A DNA stretch of 64,000 nucleotides from Mixophyes australis (Eukaryota; Chordata; Amphibia; Anura; Limnodynastidae), in NCBI GenBank assembly GCA_036250195.1, contig JAVHZZ010000009.1, forward strand, positions 101,789,771 to 101,853,770. The letters are read 5' to 3'. The notes under the pieces were generated by a model. It worked only from the letters and a program-made list of their open reading frames with translations. It made no database searches and had not been told where the DNA came from. Made by a program: the position numbers and the translations under genes. Positions 45,221 through 55,650 of the stretch are shown here, in pieces (within the stretch, counting starts at the first letter, position 1; the number at the start of each line of letters is the position of its first letter).

Positions 45221-46804
45221 TTGAAATCTCCTCCTCCACTCTCTTTTCTACCCCTCCCACTCTTCTGTCCTCCCCCCCAACCACCTTCCCCTCCACTCCT
45301 TCCGTCCCACCACCGGCGAGGAAGTCCACTCTCTCATTTCATTCTCCCCCCCCCCTCTACCTGTCCCCTGGATCCCATCCCCTCCCACCTTCTTCGCTCC
45401 CTTTCCCCCACCACCTGCTCCCACATCGCTCACCTCTTTAATCTCTCCCTCTCCACTGGTATCTTCCCCTCCTCCTTCAAACATGCTCTCGTATCCCCCA
45501 TTCTTAAGAAACCTAATCTCGACCCCACTTCTCTCTCGAACTATCGCCCCATATCTCTTCTCCCTTTTGCCTCCAAAATTCTCGAGAGGCTCGTCTGCAG
45601 CCGTCTCACCTCCTACCTTTCTGAATACTCCCTCCTTGATCCTCTCCAGTCTGGTTTCCGCCCCCTCCACTCCACTGAAACTGCCCTGGCTAAAGTCACC
45701 AATGACCTACTCTCTGCTAAAGCCAGGGGCCACTTCTCCCTTGTCATCCTCCTTGACCTCTCTGCAGCCTTTGACACCGTTGACCACCCCCTCCTCCTTC
45801 ACACCCTCCAGTCTTTCGGCCTCTCCGGCCCAGTCCTGTCCTGGTTCACCTCTTACCTTACTCACCGTTCCTTCTCTGTCACCACCTCTGGGTCTCTCTC
45901 CCCCCCATCCACCCTTCCAGTCGGGGTCCCTCAGGGCTCTGTTCTGGGACCCTTACTCTTCTCTCTATACACCTCCTCCCTGGGTGAACTCATCAGCTCC
46001 TTCGGCTTCAGCTACCACCTTTACGCTGACGACACTCAACTTTACCTCTCCTCTCCTGATCTCTCTCCCTCCCTCCTCTCTAGGGTGTCCGCCTGCCTCT
46101 CTGCCATCTCCTCCTGGATGTCCTCTCGATTCCTCAAACTTAACCTTGCCAAAACTGAGCTCATAGTTTTTCCTCCCTCTCATACCCCATCCCCTTCTGA
46201 CCTCTCCATCACTGTCGACAACACCTCTATCTCCCCTGTTCCCCAACTTCGCTGCCTTGGTGTCATCCTCGACTCCTCTCTCTCCTTTGGCCCCCACATC
46301 CTCTCTATTGCTAAATCCTGCCGCTTCCAGCTGCGCAACATCTCTCGCATCCGGCCCTTCCTCTCCCAAGATGCCACCAAATGCCTTATCCACTCTCTGA
46401 TCATCTCCCGCCTGGACTACTGCAACCTCCTCCTCACTGGCCTCCCCCACTCTCATCTCGATCCCCTTCGTTCCGTCCTTAACGCTGCAGCTAGGCTTAT
46501 TTTCCTCTCTCGCCGCTCCTCTTTTGTCTCCCCCCTCTACCTAGCCCTTCACTGGCTCCCATTCCCCTTTAGAATCCTCTTTAAGCTCCTCACACTCACC
46601 TACAAGGCCCTCGCCAACTCCACTGCGCCCTACATCTCCACCCTCCTCTATATTCATGCTCCATCCCGCCCTCTCCGTTCTGCCTCTGACTGTCGCCTCT
46701 CTTCCCCCCTTATAACCTCCTCCCACGCGCGTATCCAAGACTTCGCCTGCGCTGCCCCCCCTCCACTGGAACAAGCTCCCTCCCTCCATCAGAACTTCCC
46801 CTAA
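45221..46804 (+). pseudogene. LINE ORF2 reverse transcriptase, copy A, frameshifted
   Basis: The frame contains the RT domain: [19 protein letters not shown] (residues 107-125), [13 protein letters not shown] (177-189, first catalytic Asp), [14 protein letters not shown] (234-247) and [11 protein letters not shown] (268-278, catalytic pair), then LRCLGVILD and a DYCNLLL block. The first about 41 residues are out of frame: the real coding sequence joins from the preceding frame at a C run near 45345-45354. An additional C at 46745-46751 shifts the C-terminus to [12 protein letters not shown] and an early stop, whereas copy B keeps [13 protein letters not shown]. Non-functional as read. Confidence 0.9.
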
Positions 46805-47657
46805 TCTGTCCAGTTTCAAACGGGCCCTAAAAACCCACCTTTTTCTTAAAGCCTTTCTGTCTCCCACTTAACTTCCTACCTTATCTTCTGCCTCCGTCCC
46901 CCTACTCTCCCTCTCTCCCCTGCGTCTCTGTCTGTCCACCCCTCCCCCTAGTTTGTACGCTCCTCTGAGCAGGGCCATCTCTCCTCCTGTTTCCACCACT
47001 TCTAACTCTGCTCTCCAGCTACTTAGCCCTCCTCCTCGAGGGTCCCCCCCCCCCACGCCGCCGCTGCACCTCTCTCACACTTTTCTCCGCTGACTAGATT
47101 TTCAAATCTAGTCAGCGGGAGCGGCGCCCTGCAGGTCCCGGCGCCCTAGGCACCTGCCTAAGGTTGCCTAATGGGAGCGCCGGGCCTGAATCTATGAGTA
47201 GAAAACAAATCTGTAAGGGGATACCATCAATTAAGATGTTCATTAGGAGATAGAGATCTTGCTTTATAAAACACACATCCAGGAAAGTATCCCATCAATT
47301 TCAATACAGACTAGGAGAAAATCCAAGTAAACCCATTATTTGACATTACTAAATATCAAAATGTGTAGTTTTGGTTATAGAATAAATTACTGGAGTATTT
47401 ATATTTATACTTAACTTACATGTCCACAGTGTCGGACTGGGGCATGAAGGGCCCACTGGGGGACTGCAACACTAGGGGCCCACCAGAGGGGGTGTGGTCA
47501 GCCATCATAGAGGCGGGACCAGACACTAGAGGGGGAGTGGTCAGTCCACTAAGGACAGCTAGCACCTTACTGTAGTATATAAATAATGCAGTATGTGTAT
47601 AAAGAATATACAGTCTTGACCTGCCCCTTAGATTGGGCAGAACAGTCACCAAAAATT

Positions 47658-47802
47658 AGGCTTGGCTAACCTGTGGCACTCCAGGTGTTGTGAAACTACA
47701 AGCCCCAGCATGCTTTGCCAATATATAGCAGCTTATTGCTGGAAGGGTATGCTGGGACTTGTAGTTTCACAACACCTGGAGTACCACAGGTTAGCCAAGC
47801 CT
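47658..47802. mobile_element. Palindromic MITE with paired ZNF143-like motifs, copy B
   Basis: Duplicate of 40386-40530 through the tandem duplication. No difference was noticed. Confidence 0.9.
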
Positions 47803-48544
47803 GCGCTAGATTCAGAACATTTGACAAACTGTCCTACCTGTTGTTGTCACTTTTATCACCTGTGGCTGCTGGTTTCTTTAGTTGCTGGTTGTCTGGATCC
47901 TGGAATGTTGAGGGCCCTATTTGAAAAAAATAATGGGTACATTTAGAAACGACAACCTTCCCTGCCATTAAATCAACAGCACCCACATTTAATAATTAGG
48001 CCTCTCTCCAGCCTCAACATTAAAGTAATAGTGCTCGCATTTGATAAATAGATCTATTTCCCTCCAACCGACCCCAACATCAAATTAATAGTATTCCCAT
48101 TTAATAAATAAACCTATTACCCTCCCTCCAAACAGCCCCAGCATTAAATTAAAGGTCCCATCACCCCCTGCCTATAGTGTTCTCTGTACAGCCCACCTCC
48201 CTATAGTTTAACATAGGCAGTCCCCAATAATTATAGTTTAGCATAGGCAGCCCCCCCTCACTATAGTTTAGTATAGCTTAGTATAGATAGGCAGCCCCCC
48301 TATGCCACATAGTAGTGCCCCCAAAACAATATTATGTCACACAGTAGTGCCCAAAACAATGTTGCTCCACACAGTAGTGCCCCCAATGTTATGCCACAGT
48401 AGTACCTGAAATTCACATATACCACGCAATAGTGTCCCCAATTCATATTATGCCCACAATAGTGTCCCCAATTCAAATTATACCCGCAATAGTGCCTTCC
48501 AATTCACATATGCAATGGAACAGAGCTCTCAATTCACACACACA

Positions 48545-48546
<2 letters not shown>

Positions 48547-48604
<58 letters not shown>
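48547..48604. repeat. (TA)n microsatellite, copy B
   Basis: Duplicate of the tract at 41273-41330. A TA tract with TACACACA-type flank also follows the LINE tail at 54581-54620, suggesting the LINE inserted into this microsatellite. Confidence 0.95.
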
Positions 48605-48610
<6 letters not shown>

Positions 48611-48790
48611 TGCATGCGGGCGGCAGTTGGAGAAGGCTGCACGTTGGATCAGCTCTGTGTCTTTCCTCCCACACAATTATCTGTCCACAATTATAAAACA
48701 TCTAAAAACTTGTGAAGACAGTGGGAAATTATTGTGGTGGTACAAAGGAGTGTCATATTCACTTCAAAGACAAGGCCATACCATCTATCC

Positions 48791-50724
48791 CTGGCTTATC
48801 TGTATCAACTGACCTACTGTGTACCGACCCGGCTTGTCAGTTGGCCCTTCTCCTGCTGAATCCCTGGCTTATCTGCATCAACTGATCTACTGTGTACCGA
48901 CCCGGCTTGTCAATTAACCCTTCTCCTGCTGAATCCCTGGCTTATCTGCATCAACTGATCTACTGTGTACCGACCCGGCTTGGCGGTTGGCCCTTCTCCT
49001 GCTGAATCACTGGCTTATCTGCATCAACTGATCTACTGTGTACCGACCCGGCTTGTCAGTTAACCCTTCTCCTGCTGAATTCCTGGCTTATCTACATCAA
49101 CTGATCTACTGTGTACCGACCCGGCTTGTCAATTAACCCTTCTCCTGCTGAGTCCCTGGCTTATCTGTATCAACTGATCTACTGTGTACCTACCCGGCTT
49201 GTCAATTAACCCTTCTCCTGCTGAATCCCTGGCTTATCTGCATCAACTGATCTACTGTGTACCGACCCGGCTTGTCAGTTAACCCTTCTCCTGCTGAATC
49301 ACTGGCTTATCTGCATCAACTGATCTACTGTGAACCGACCCGGCTTGTCAATTAACCCTTCTCCTGCTGAATCCCTGGCTTATCTACATCAACTGATCTA
49401 CTGTGTACCGACCCGGCTTGTCAATTAACCCTTCTCCTGCTGAGTCCCTGGCTTATCTGTATCAACTGATCTACTGTGTACCGACCCGGCTTGTCAATTA
49501 ACCCTTCTCCTGCTGAATCCCTGGCTTATCTGCACCAACTGATCTACTGTGTACCGACCCGGCTTGTCAATTAACCCTTCTCTTGCTGAATCCCTGGCTT
49601 ATCTGCACCAACTGATCTACTGTGTACCGACCCGGCTTGTCAATTAACCCTTCTCCTGCTGAATCCCTGGCTTATCTGCATCAACTGATCTACTGTGTAC
49701 CGACCCGGCTTGTCAATTAACCCTTCTCCTGCTGAATCCCTGGCTTATCTACATCAACTGATCTACTTTGTACCGACCCGGCTTGTCAATTAACCCTTCT
49801 TCTGCTGCATCCCTGGCTTATCTGCATCAACTGATCTACTGTGTACCGACCCGGCTTGTCAGTTAACCCTTCTCCTGCTGAATCACTGGCTTATCTGCAT
49901 CAACTGATCTACTGTGTACCGACCCGGCTTGTCAGTTAACCCTTCTCCTGCTGAATCCCTGGCTTATCTGCACCAACTGATCTACTGATCTACTGTGTAC
50001 CGACCCGGCTTATCAATTAACCCTTCTCCTGCTGAATCCCTGGCTTATCTACATCAACTGATCTACTTTGTACCGACCCGGCTTGTCAATTAACCCTTCT
50101 TCTGCTGCATCCCTGGCTTATCTGCACCAACTGATCTACTGTGTACCGACCCGGCTTGTCAATTAACCCTTCTCCTGCTGAATCCCTGGCTTATCTGCAT
50201 CAACTGATCTACTGTGTACCGACCCGGCTTGTCAGTTAACCCTTCTCCTGCTGAATCACTGGCTTATCTGCATCAACTGATCTACTGTGTACCGACCCGG
50301 CTTGTCAGTTAACCCTTCTCCTGCTGAATCCCTGGCTTATCTGCACCAACTGATCTACTGATCTACTGTGTACCGACCCGGCTTATCAATTAACCCTTCT
50401 CCTGCTGAATCCCTGGCTTATCTGCATCAACTGATCTACTGTGTACCGACTCGGCTTGTCAGTTAACCCTTCTTCTGCTGAATCCCTGGCTTATCTGCAC
50501 CAACTGATCTACTGTGTACCGACCCGGCTTGTCAATTAACCCTTCTCCTGCTGTATCCCTGGCTTATCTGCATCAACTGATCTACTGTGTACCGACCCGG
50601 CTTGTCAATTAACCCTTCTCCTGCTGAATCCCTGGCTTATCTGCATCAACTGATCTACTGTGTACCGACCCGGCTTGTCAGTTAACCCTTCTCCTGCTGA
50701 ATCCCTGGCTTAACTGCATCAACT
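48791..50724. repeat. 73-bp tandem array, about 26 copies, copy B
   Basis: Duplicate of 41517-43450 with the same unit number and the same variant order; the only difference noticed is at about 50599 (CCCGG instead of CCCCA). Confidence 0.96.
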
Positions 50725-51139
50725 GCATATAAAACATTATTTTATATGCCATTATTTTGTTTTTCCTGATTGTACATTTATAAGTAACTACTTTTTACCT
50801 GTTATTATTCTACTATTTATATGCCTTTATCTTGTTTTTCCTGATTTTATATTTACCAGCAACTACTTTTACCTGTTATTATTCTTGCCTATTTCCATTG
50901 TCCTTATTACCTCTCCTTCTATTATTCCTTGCCTTCCACGCCCTAATTGGTTATTGTCCTCCATCTTGCTATTGTCTCCCTGCTTATTCTTACCTGTTAT
51001 CCGCTGTCCTTATTATCTTACTGTTCTGCTATCATTCTTACCTGTCTTCATTGTCCTTATTATCTCACTGTACTGTTGTTCCATGCCCTCCACGCCCTAA
51101 TTCGTTATTATCTTCCACCTTTTCATTGTCTTCCTGCCA

Positions 51140-52477
51140 TTGTTCTTACCTGTTTTTCACTGTCCCCACTATCTCACTGTTCTGTTACTCTCTCTCCCTA
51201 CTATGCCTCCCCGCTCTCACTCCATACCCATACTCTCCCCCCGCCCTACCTCTCCCGTTCCTCCCCGCCATCCCCCGCGCGCTGCTCATCTTGCTAACCT
51301 CATCCCCATTTCCCCCCTCTCTTCTCCCCCTTTCTTCTGTGCCCTCTGGAATGCCAGATCCGTCCGCAACAAGCTGACTGCTATCCACAACCTCTTTCTA
51401 TCCAACTCCTTTAACCTTCTTGCCGTTACTGAAACCTGGCTCTCCGATTCTGATACTACTTCCCCCGCTGCCCTCTCCTATGGTGGCCTCTCCTTCACCC
51501 ACTCCGCCAGGCCTGGTGCCCGCCCAGGCGGTGGAGTTGGCCTCCTCCTCTCCTCCACCTGTACTTTTCGTGTCATTCCCCCTGAACCCTCCCTCTCCTT
51601 CTCCTCTTTTGAAGCCCACTCCATCCGCCTCTTCTACCCCATCCATCTCCGCGTCACTGTCATCTACCGCGCCCCTGGCCCCACCTCCCTCTTCCTTGAC
51701 AACTTTGCTAGCTGGCTTCCTCACTACCTCTCCTCCGATCTCCCCTCGATCATTCTCGGTGACTTTAACATCCCCATCGACAACCCCACCTACCCTGCTT
51801 CCAGCAAACTGCTCACCCTCTCTTCCTCCCTTGGTCTCACCCAATGGACCTCCTCCTCTACCCACTGCCTTGGTCACTCCCTTGATCTTGTCTTCTCCTA
51901 CCTATGTAATCTCTCCGACTTCTCCATCTCTCCCTTTCCTCTATCCGACCACCATCTCCTCTCCTTCTCTCTCTCCTCTTCTCCTGCTCCCCTCCCCCTG
52001 CCCAAACCTACTCTGTCCATACGCAACCTCGATGCTCTTGACCCTGCCTCTCTGTCCTCCTCTCTCGATACCCTTCTTTCTCCCCTTTCCTCCCAGGCCT
52101 GCCCCAACCAGGCGGTCTCCCTCTACAATCACACCCTCACCTCCGCTCTGGACGTGGTCGCCCCTGCCCACTCCGTCCACCCTCGCTGCTCCAAACCCCA
52201 ACCCTGGCACTCTAAATGTACCCGCTTCCTCCAAAAATGCTCCCGTTCCGCAGAACGTCACTGGAGAAAATCCCGCTCCCTGGCTGACTTCCTCCACTTT
52301 AAATTCATCCTTTCATCCTACAGCTCTGCCCTCTCACTCGCTAAACAATCTTTCTTTAAATCCCTCATCTCTTCCCAGTCCTCTAACCCCCGCCGCCTCT
52401 TTGCCACCTTCAGCACTCTCCTGGCCCCCTCCCTCCTCCCTGACTGCCTCCGATTTCGCCTCCTTCTTCTCCTCTAA
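51140..52477 (+). CDS. LINE ORF2 endonuclease part, copy B
   Basis: No residue difference from the copy A endonuclease frame (43866-45203) was noticed. It carries the full APE-type motif set (WNARS at 70-74, TETW 97-100, GDFN 207-210, SDHHLL 269-274). Upstream, the Leu/Ser-rich frame 50832-51377 is not a convincing ORF1. The frame breaks at about 52423-52444, in the same C-rich stretch as in copy A, so the shift predates the duplication. Confidence 0.88.
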   Translation: MFLPVFHCPHYLTVLLLSLPTMPPRSHSIPILSPRPTSPVPPRHPPRAAHLANLIPISPLSSPPFFCALWNARSVRNKLTAIHNLFLSNSFNLLAVTETWLSDSDTTSPAALSYGGLSFTHSARPGARPGGGVGLLLSSTCTFRVIPPEPSLSFSSFEAHSIRLFYPIHLRVTVIYRAPGPTSLFLDNFASWLPHYLSSDLPSIILGDFNIPIDNPTYPASSKLLTLSSSLGLTQWTSSSTHCLGHSLDLVFSYLCNLSDFSISPFPLSDHHLLSFSLSSSPAPLPLPKPTLSIRNLDALDPASLSSSLDTLLSPLSSQACPNQAVSLYNHTLTSALDVVAPAHSVHPRCSKPQPWHSKCTRFLQKCSRSAERHWRKSRSLADFLHFKFILSSYSSALSLAKQSFFKSLISSQSSNPRRLFATFSTLLAPSLLPDCLRFRLLLLL

Positions 52478-52494
52478 AATCGAGGCCATCCGAA

Positions 52495-54144
52495 TTGAAA
52501 TCTCCTCCTCCACTCTCTTTTCTACCCCTCCCACTCTTCTGTCCTCCCCCCCAACCACCTTCCCCTCCACTCCTTCCGTCCCACCACCGGCGAGGAAGTC
52601 CACTCTCTCATTTCATTCTCCCCCCCCCCTCTACCTGTCCCCTGGATCCCATCCCCTCCCACCTTCTTCGCTCCCTTTCCCCCACCACCTGCTCCCACAT
52701 CGCTCACCTCTTTAATCTCTCCCTCTCCACTGGTATCTTCCCCTCCTCCTTCAAACATGCTCTCGTATCCCCCATTCTTAAGAAACCTAATCTCGACCCC
52801 ACTTCTCTCTCGAACTATCGCCCCATATCTCTTCTCCCTTTTGCCTCCAAAATTCTCGAGAGGCTCGTCTGCAGCCGTCTCACCTCCTACCTTTCTGAAT
52901 ACTCCCTCCTTGATCCTCTCCAGTCTGGTTTCCGCCCCCTCCACTCCACTGAAACTGCCCTGGCTAAAGTCACCAATGACCTACTCTCTGCTAAAGCCAG
53001 GGGCCACTTCTCCCTTGTCATCCTCCTTGACCTCTCTGCAGCCTTTGACACCGTTGACCACCCCCTCCTCCTTCACACCCTCCAGTCTTTCGGCCTCTCC
53101 GGCCCAGTCCTGTCCTGGTTCACCTCTTACCTTACTCACCGTTCCTTCTCTGTCACCACCTCTGGGTCTCTCTCCCCCCCATCCACCCTTCCAGTCGGGG
53201 TCCCTCAGGGCTCTGTTCTGGGACCCTTACTCTTCTCTCTATACACCTCCTCCCTGGGTGAACTCATCAGCTCCTTCGGCTTCAGCTACCACCTTTACGC
53301 TGACGACACTCAACTTTACCTCTCCTCTCCTGATCTCTCTCCCTCCCTCCTCTCTAGGGTGTCCGCCTGCCTCTCTGCCATCTCCTCCTGGATGTCCTCT
53401 CGATTCCTCAAACTTAACCTTGCCAAAACTGAGCTCATAGTTTTTCCTCCCTCTCATACCCCATCCCCTTCTGACCTCTCCATCACTGTCGACAACACCT
53501 CTATCTCCCCTGTTCCCCAACTTCGCTGCCTTGGTGTCATCCTCGACTCCTCTCTCTCCTTTGGCCCCCACATCCTCTCTATTGCTAAATCCTGCCGCTT
53601 CCAGCTGCGCAACATCTCTCGCATCCGGCCCTTCCTCTCCCAAGATGCCACCAAATGCCTTATCCACTCTCTGATCATCTCCCGCCTGGACTACTGCAAC
53701 CTCCTCCTCACTGGCCTCCCCCACTCTCATCTCGATCCCCTTCGTTCCGTCCTTAACGCTGCAGCTAGGCTTATTTTCCTCTCTCGCCGCTCCTCTTTTG
53801 TCTCCCCCCTCTACCTAGCCCTTCACTGGCTCCCATTCCCCTTTAGAATCCTCTTTAAGCTCCTCACACTCACCTACAAGGCCCTCGCCAACTCCACTGC
53901 GCCCTACATCTCCACCCTCCTCTATATTCATGCTCCATCCCGCCCTCTCCGTTCTGCCTCTGACTGTCGCCTCTCTTCCCCCCTTATAACCTCCTCCCAC
54001 GCGCGTATCCAAGACTTCGCCTGCGCTGCCCCCCTCCACTGGAACAAGCTCCCTCCCTCCATCAGAACTTCCCCTAATCTGTCCAGTTTCAAACGGGCCC
54101 TAAAAACCCACCTTTTTCTTAAAGCCTTTCTGTCTCCCACTTAA
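52495..54144 (+). CDS. LINE ORF2 reverse transcriptase, copy B
   Basis: 549 codons, of which about residue 42 onward is genuine. It carries the RT fingers and palm ([10 protein letters not shown] at 107, [11 protein letters not shown] at 179, GVPQGS at 235, YADD at 268-271) followed by the connection and C-terminal domain. The end reads [33 protein letters not shown] and a stop, the usual C-terminus of CR1/L2-group proteins. All three catalytic aspartates are kept. A C run at 52620-52629 separates it from the frame that links to the endonuclease. Apart from those two shifts it looks young. Confidence 0.92.
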   Translation: MKSPPPLSFLPLPLFCPPPQPPSPPLLPSHHRRGSPLSHFILPPPSTCPLDPIPSHLLRSLSPTTCSHIAHLFNLSLSTGIFPSSFKHALVSPILKKPNLDPTSLSNYRPISLLPFASKILERLVCSRLTSYLSEYSLLDPLQSGFRPLHSTETALAKVTNDLLSAKARGHFSLVILLDLSAAFDTVDHPLLLHTLQSFGLSGPVLSWFTSYLTHRSFSVTTSGSLSPPSTLPVGVPQGSVLGPLLFSLYTSSLGELISSFGFSYHLYADDTQLYLSSPDLSPSLLSRVSACLSAISSWMSSRFLKLNLAKTELIVFPPSHTPSPSDLSITVDNTSISPVPQLRCLGVILDSSLSFGPHILSIAKSCRFQLRNISRIRPFLSQDATKCLIHSLIISRLDYCNLLLTGLPHSHLDPLRSVLNAAARLIFLSRRSSFVSPLYLALHWLPFPFRILFKLLTLTYKALANSTAPYISTLLYIHAPSRPLRSASDCRLSSPLITSSHARIQDFACAAPLHWNKLPPSIRTSPNLSSFKRALKTHLFLKAFLSPT

Positions 54145-54514
54145 CTTCCTACCTTATCTTCTGCCTCCGTCCCCCTACTCTCCCTCTCTCCCCTGCGTCT
54201 CTGTCTGTCCACCCCTCCCCCTAGTTTGTACGCTCCTCTGAGCAGGGCCATCTCTCCTCCTGTTTCCACCACTTCTAACTCTGCTCTCCAGCTACTTAGC
54301 CCTCCTCCTCGAGGGTCCCCCCCCCCCACGTCCACTCTCGCTCCCTCCTCCCCCCTGGGGTCTCCCTGTCTTCCGCGCCCTCCTTCTTGGGCCCCATCGT
54401 TTGCGGATCCTCCCTCCCCCTTCCCTGCCCTCTCTAGCTGTGCATTGAGCTTACTGAGTTGCTGTGTTTACTGTATTGTGCTGTCTCCCATTGTATTGTA
54501 ATTTTGTTCGTCTC

Positions 54515-54575
54515 TGTACGGCGCTGCGGATGCCTTGTGGCGCCTTATAAATAAATATTAATAATAATAATAAAT

Positions 54576-54580
<5 letters not shown>
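54515..54580 (+). repeat. LINE 3' tail with short tandem repeats
   Basis: TACGGCGCTGCGGATGCC, TTGTGGCGCCTTATAAATAA and then (AAT)n. The SINE copies at 10028, 11488 and 35838 end in closely similar sequence, as do the old LINE ends at 5470-5525 and 28826-28915. Confidence 0.85.
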
Positions 54581-54618
<38 letters not shown>

Positions 54619-54619
54619 C

Positions 54620-54680
54620 ACATACACACATACTCTCTGCAGTCAGCCTCTGCTCTCCCAGTAACTAGAGCACAGATGAA

Positions 54681-54722
<42 letters not shown>

Positions 54723-55050
54723 CTACTTACCCGTTGCTGCAGCCTCTCTGGTCCTTAGTCCTTCAGGGAGCAGACAGTCAGCTGACAGGAGAAGGGGGCA
54801 GGTCACATGATCGCAACTGCGATCTTATGTGAAAGATGACTGGCTGTCACTGACAGCCAGTCATCTGCAGCAGCAGGAATGCAGAGGAGGACAGCGGGGA
54901 CGCCGAGGAGGACAGCTGGGACGCCGAAGAGGACATCGACCCCCAGGTGAGCTGGATTGGCTCCGCCCACTTCTAGAAGGGGGTGTGGCTGTAGGGCAGC
55001 GGGGCCTACCGGTGATTTTTCCGGTATCCCGGTGGGCCAGTCCGACGCTG
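54620..55050. mobile_element. Right arm of the large hAT-like element
   Basis: It contains a second (TA)n tract (54683-54716), the minus-strand GGTAAGTAG at 54731-54723, a perfect hairpin with 15-base arms at about 54835-54867 (ATGACTGGCTGTCA and mirror), and a GGAGGACAGC-type short repeat near 54890-54935. It ends CCAGTCCGACGCTG at 55050. Confidence 0.8.
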
Positions 55051-55058
55051 CATGTCCA

Positions 55059-55397
55059 CCATGCTTTTTTCACTTCTCTTCAGCAGGTTAAGAGGGAAGG
55101 ACTTTACTAAGAAAGCAAAGACACTGACATTTTACCAAGTTTGCTTTCTCGATAGGTAGTGTTTGGATTGGTGGATTTATAAATAGAAGCAGGACCAGTG
55201 ATGTCACAGTAACTTAAATGACTGCAGTATCAGATTTTTTACCTGAATAAGTTTCAGGTAAGTGCTTTCAATGAGTGCTGATAAAGTCAATTTTGCTATT
55301 GAGAAGTCAACCTTACTCAAGCTAAAATTTGCTAATGTATTTATTTTTGTATTCTGTACAGCTTTCCTTACCCATAGTAGGAGAGTGTGTTAGATGC
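55059..55397. other. No recognised feature
   Basis: Unassigned sequence between the hAT right end and the next hAT-like fragment. Confidence 0.4.
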
Positions 55398-55650
55398 AGA
55401 GCCGGATTTACACCTCATGGAGCCCTAGGCAAGATATCGGTTTGCCCCCCCCCCCCCCTTCACACACACAGTGGCCCCTCACACACACATAATACACGCA
55501 CACAGTGGCCCCTTACACACACACATAATACACGCACACAGTGGCCCCTTACACACACACATAATACATACACACAGTGGCCCCTCACACACATAATACA
55601 CACACAGTGGCCCCTCACACACACAGTGGCCCCTCACACACACATATAAG
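55398..55650. mobile_element. hAT-like fragment with CA-rich minisatellite
   Basis: The left terminus is CAGAGCCGGATTTACACC, followed by GAGCCCTAGGCAAG and a C run (55446-55459). It then has units with CACACAGTGGCCCCTTACAC at about 35-45-base spacing. The right terminus is absent, so it is probably truncated. Confidence 0.6.

Larger units (their letters stand above)
39786..47057. repeat. 7.27-kb direct tandem duplication, copy A
   Basis: Copied at 47058-54330. The offset is 7272 bases before 40880, 7274 from there to 46750 and 7273 afterwards. Differences noticed: two extra A in copy B near 48151, two substitutions near 43325 (CCCCA versus CCCGG), and seven versus six C at 46745-46751. The left breakpoint is inside the hAT-like element 38191-39916, and the right one follows a C run in the LINE 3' region. 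Neither is a transposon end. Confidence 0.97.
41337..47057 (+). mobile_element. L2-like LINE, copy A, 3' end cut by duplication
   Basis: It contains a 5' leader from about TGCATGCGGGCGGCAG, the 73-bp array, a short promoter-like segment, endonuclease and reverse transcriptase regions, and the start of the 3' region. It ends at the duplication junction, lacking the 3' tail. The RT frame has an extra frameshift relative to copy B. Confidence 0.85.
47058..54330. repeat. 7.27-kb direct tandem duplication, copy B
   Basis: It follows copy A with no spacer. The junction ACG/CCGCCGC at 47057/47058 shows at most one base of microhomology. The (TA)n tract, the 73-bp array and the 11-base C run at 54317-54327 are the same length as in copy A. 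Unlike copy A, the LINE 3' region continues past the copy edge to its natural tail. Confidence 0.97.
48611..54580 (+). mobile_element. L2-like LINE, copy B, near full length
   Basis: About 6 kb: a leader of about 180 bp, the 73-bp array (48791-50724), 415 bp to the ORF, ORF2 (endonuclease plus RT, two frameshifts), then a 3' region ending GGCGCTGCGGATGCCTTG, TGGCGCCTTATAAATAAA and (AAT)n. The protein order and C-terminal WNKLPPSIR...[10 protein letters not shown] blocks fit the CR1/L2 group. The start at 48611 is inferred from the (TA)n/CACACA flank and is uncertain. Confidence 0.85.
47427..55050. mobile_element. Large hAT-like composite element containing a LINE
   Basis: The left end CAGTGTCGGACTGGGGC and the right end, reversed, CAGCGTCGGACTGGCCC are inverted termini. 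Perfect 8-bp target duplications CATGTCCA lie at 47419-47426 and 55051-55058. At 7624 bp it holds the left arm, the LINE with its array (about 48611-54580) and a right arm (54620-55050). No transposase frame is visible, so movement would need an outside source. The LINE probably inserted into the element. If the duplication is collapsed, the original element starts at 40155. Confidence 0.85.

Noticed and set aside
45140..45354. Programmed frameshifting to join endonuclease and RT
   Set aside because: Two separate shifts in C-rich tracts within a region normally coded in one frame fit mutation or sequencing error better; no slippery site with a pseudoknot was recognised.
44124..46867. Numerous minus-strand and second-frame reading frames across the LINE
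   Set aside because: They overlap the confirmed endonuclease/RT frames and are Gly/Glu/Arg-rich or Pro/Ser-rich shadows of C/T-rich DNA.
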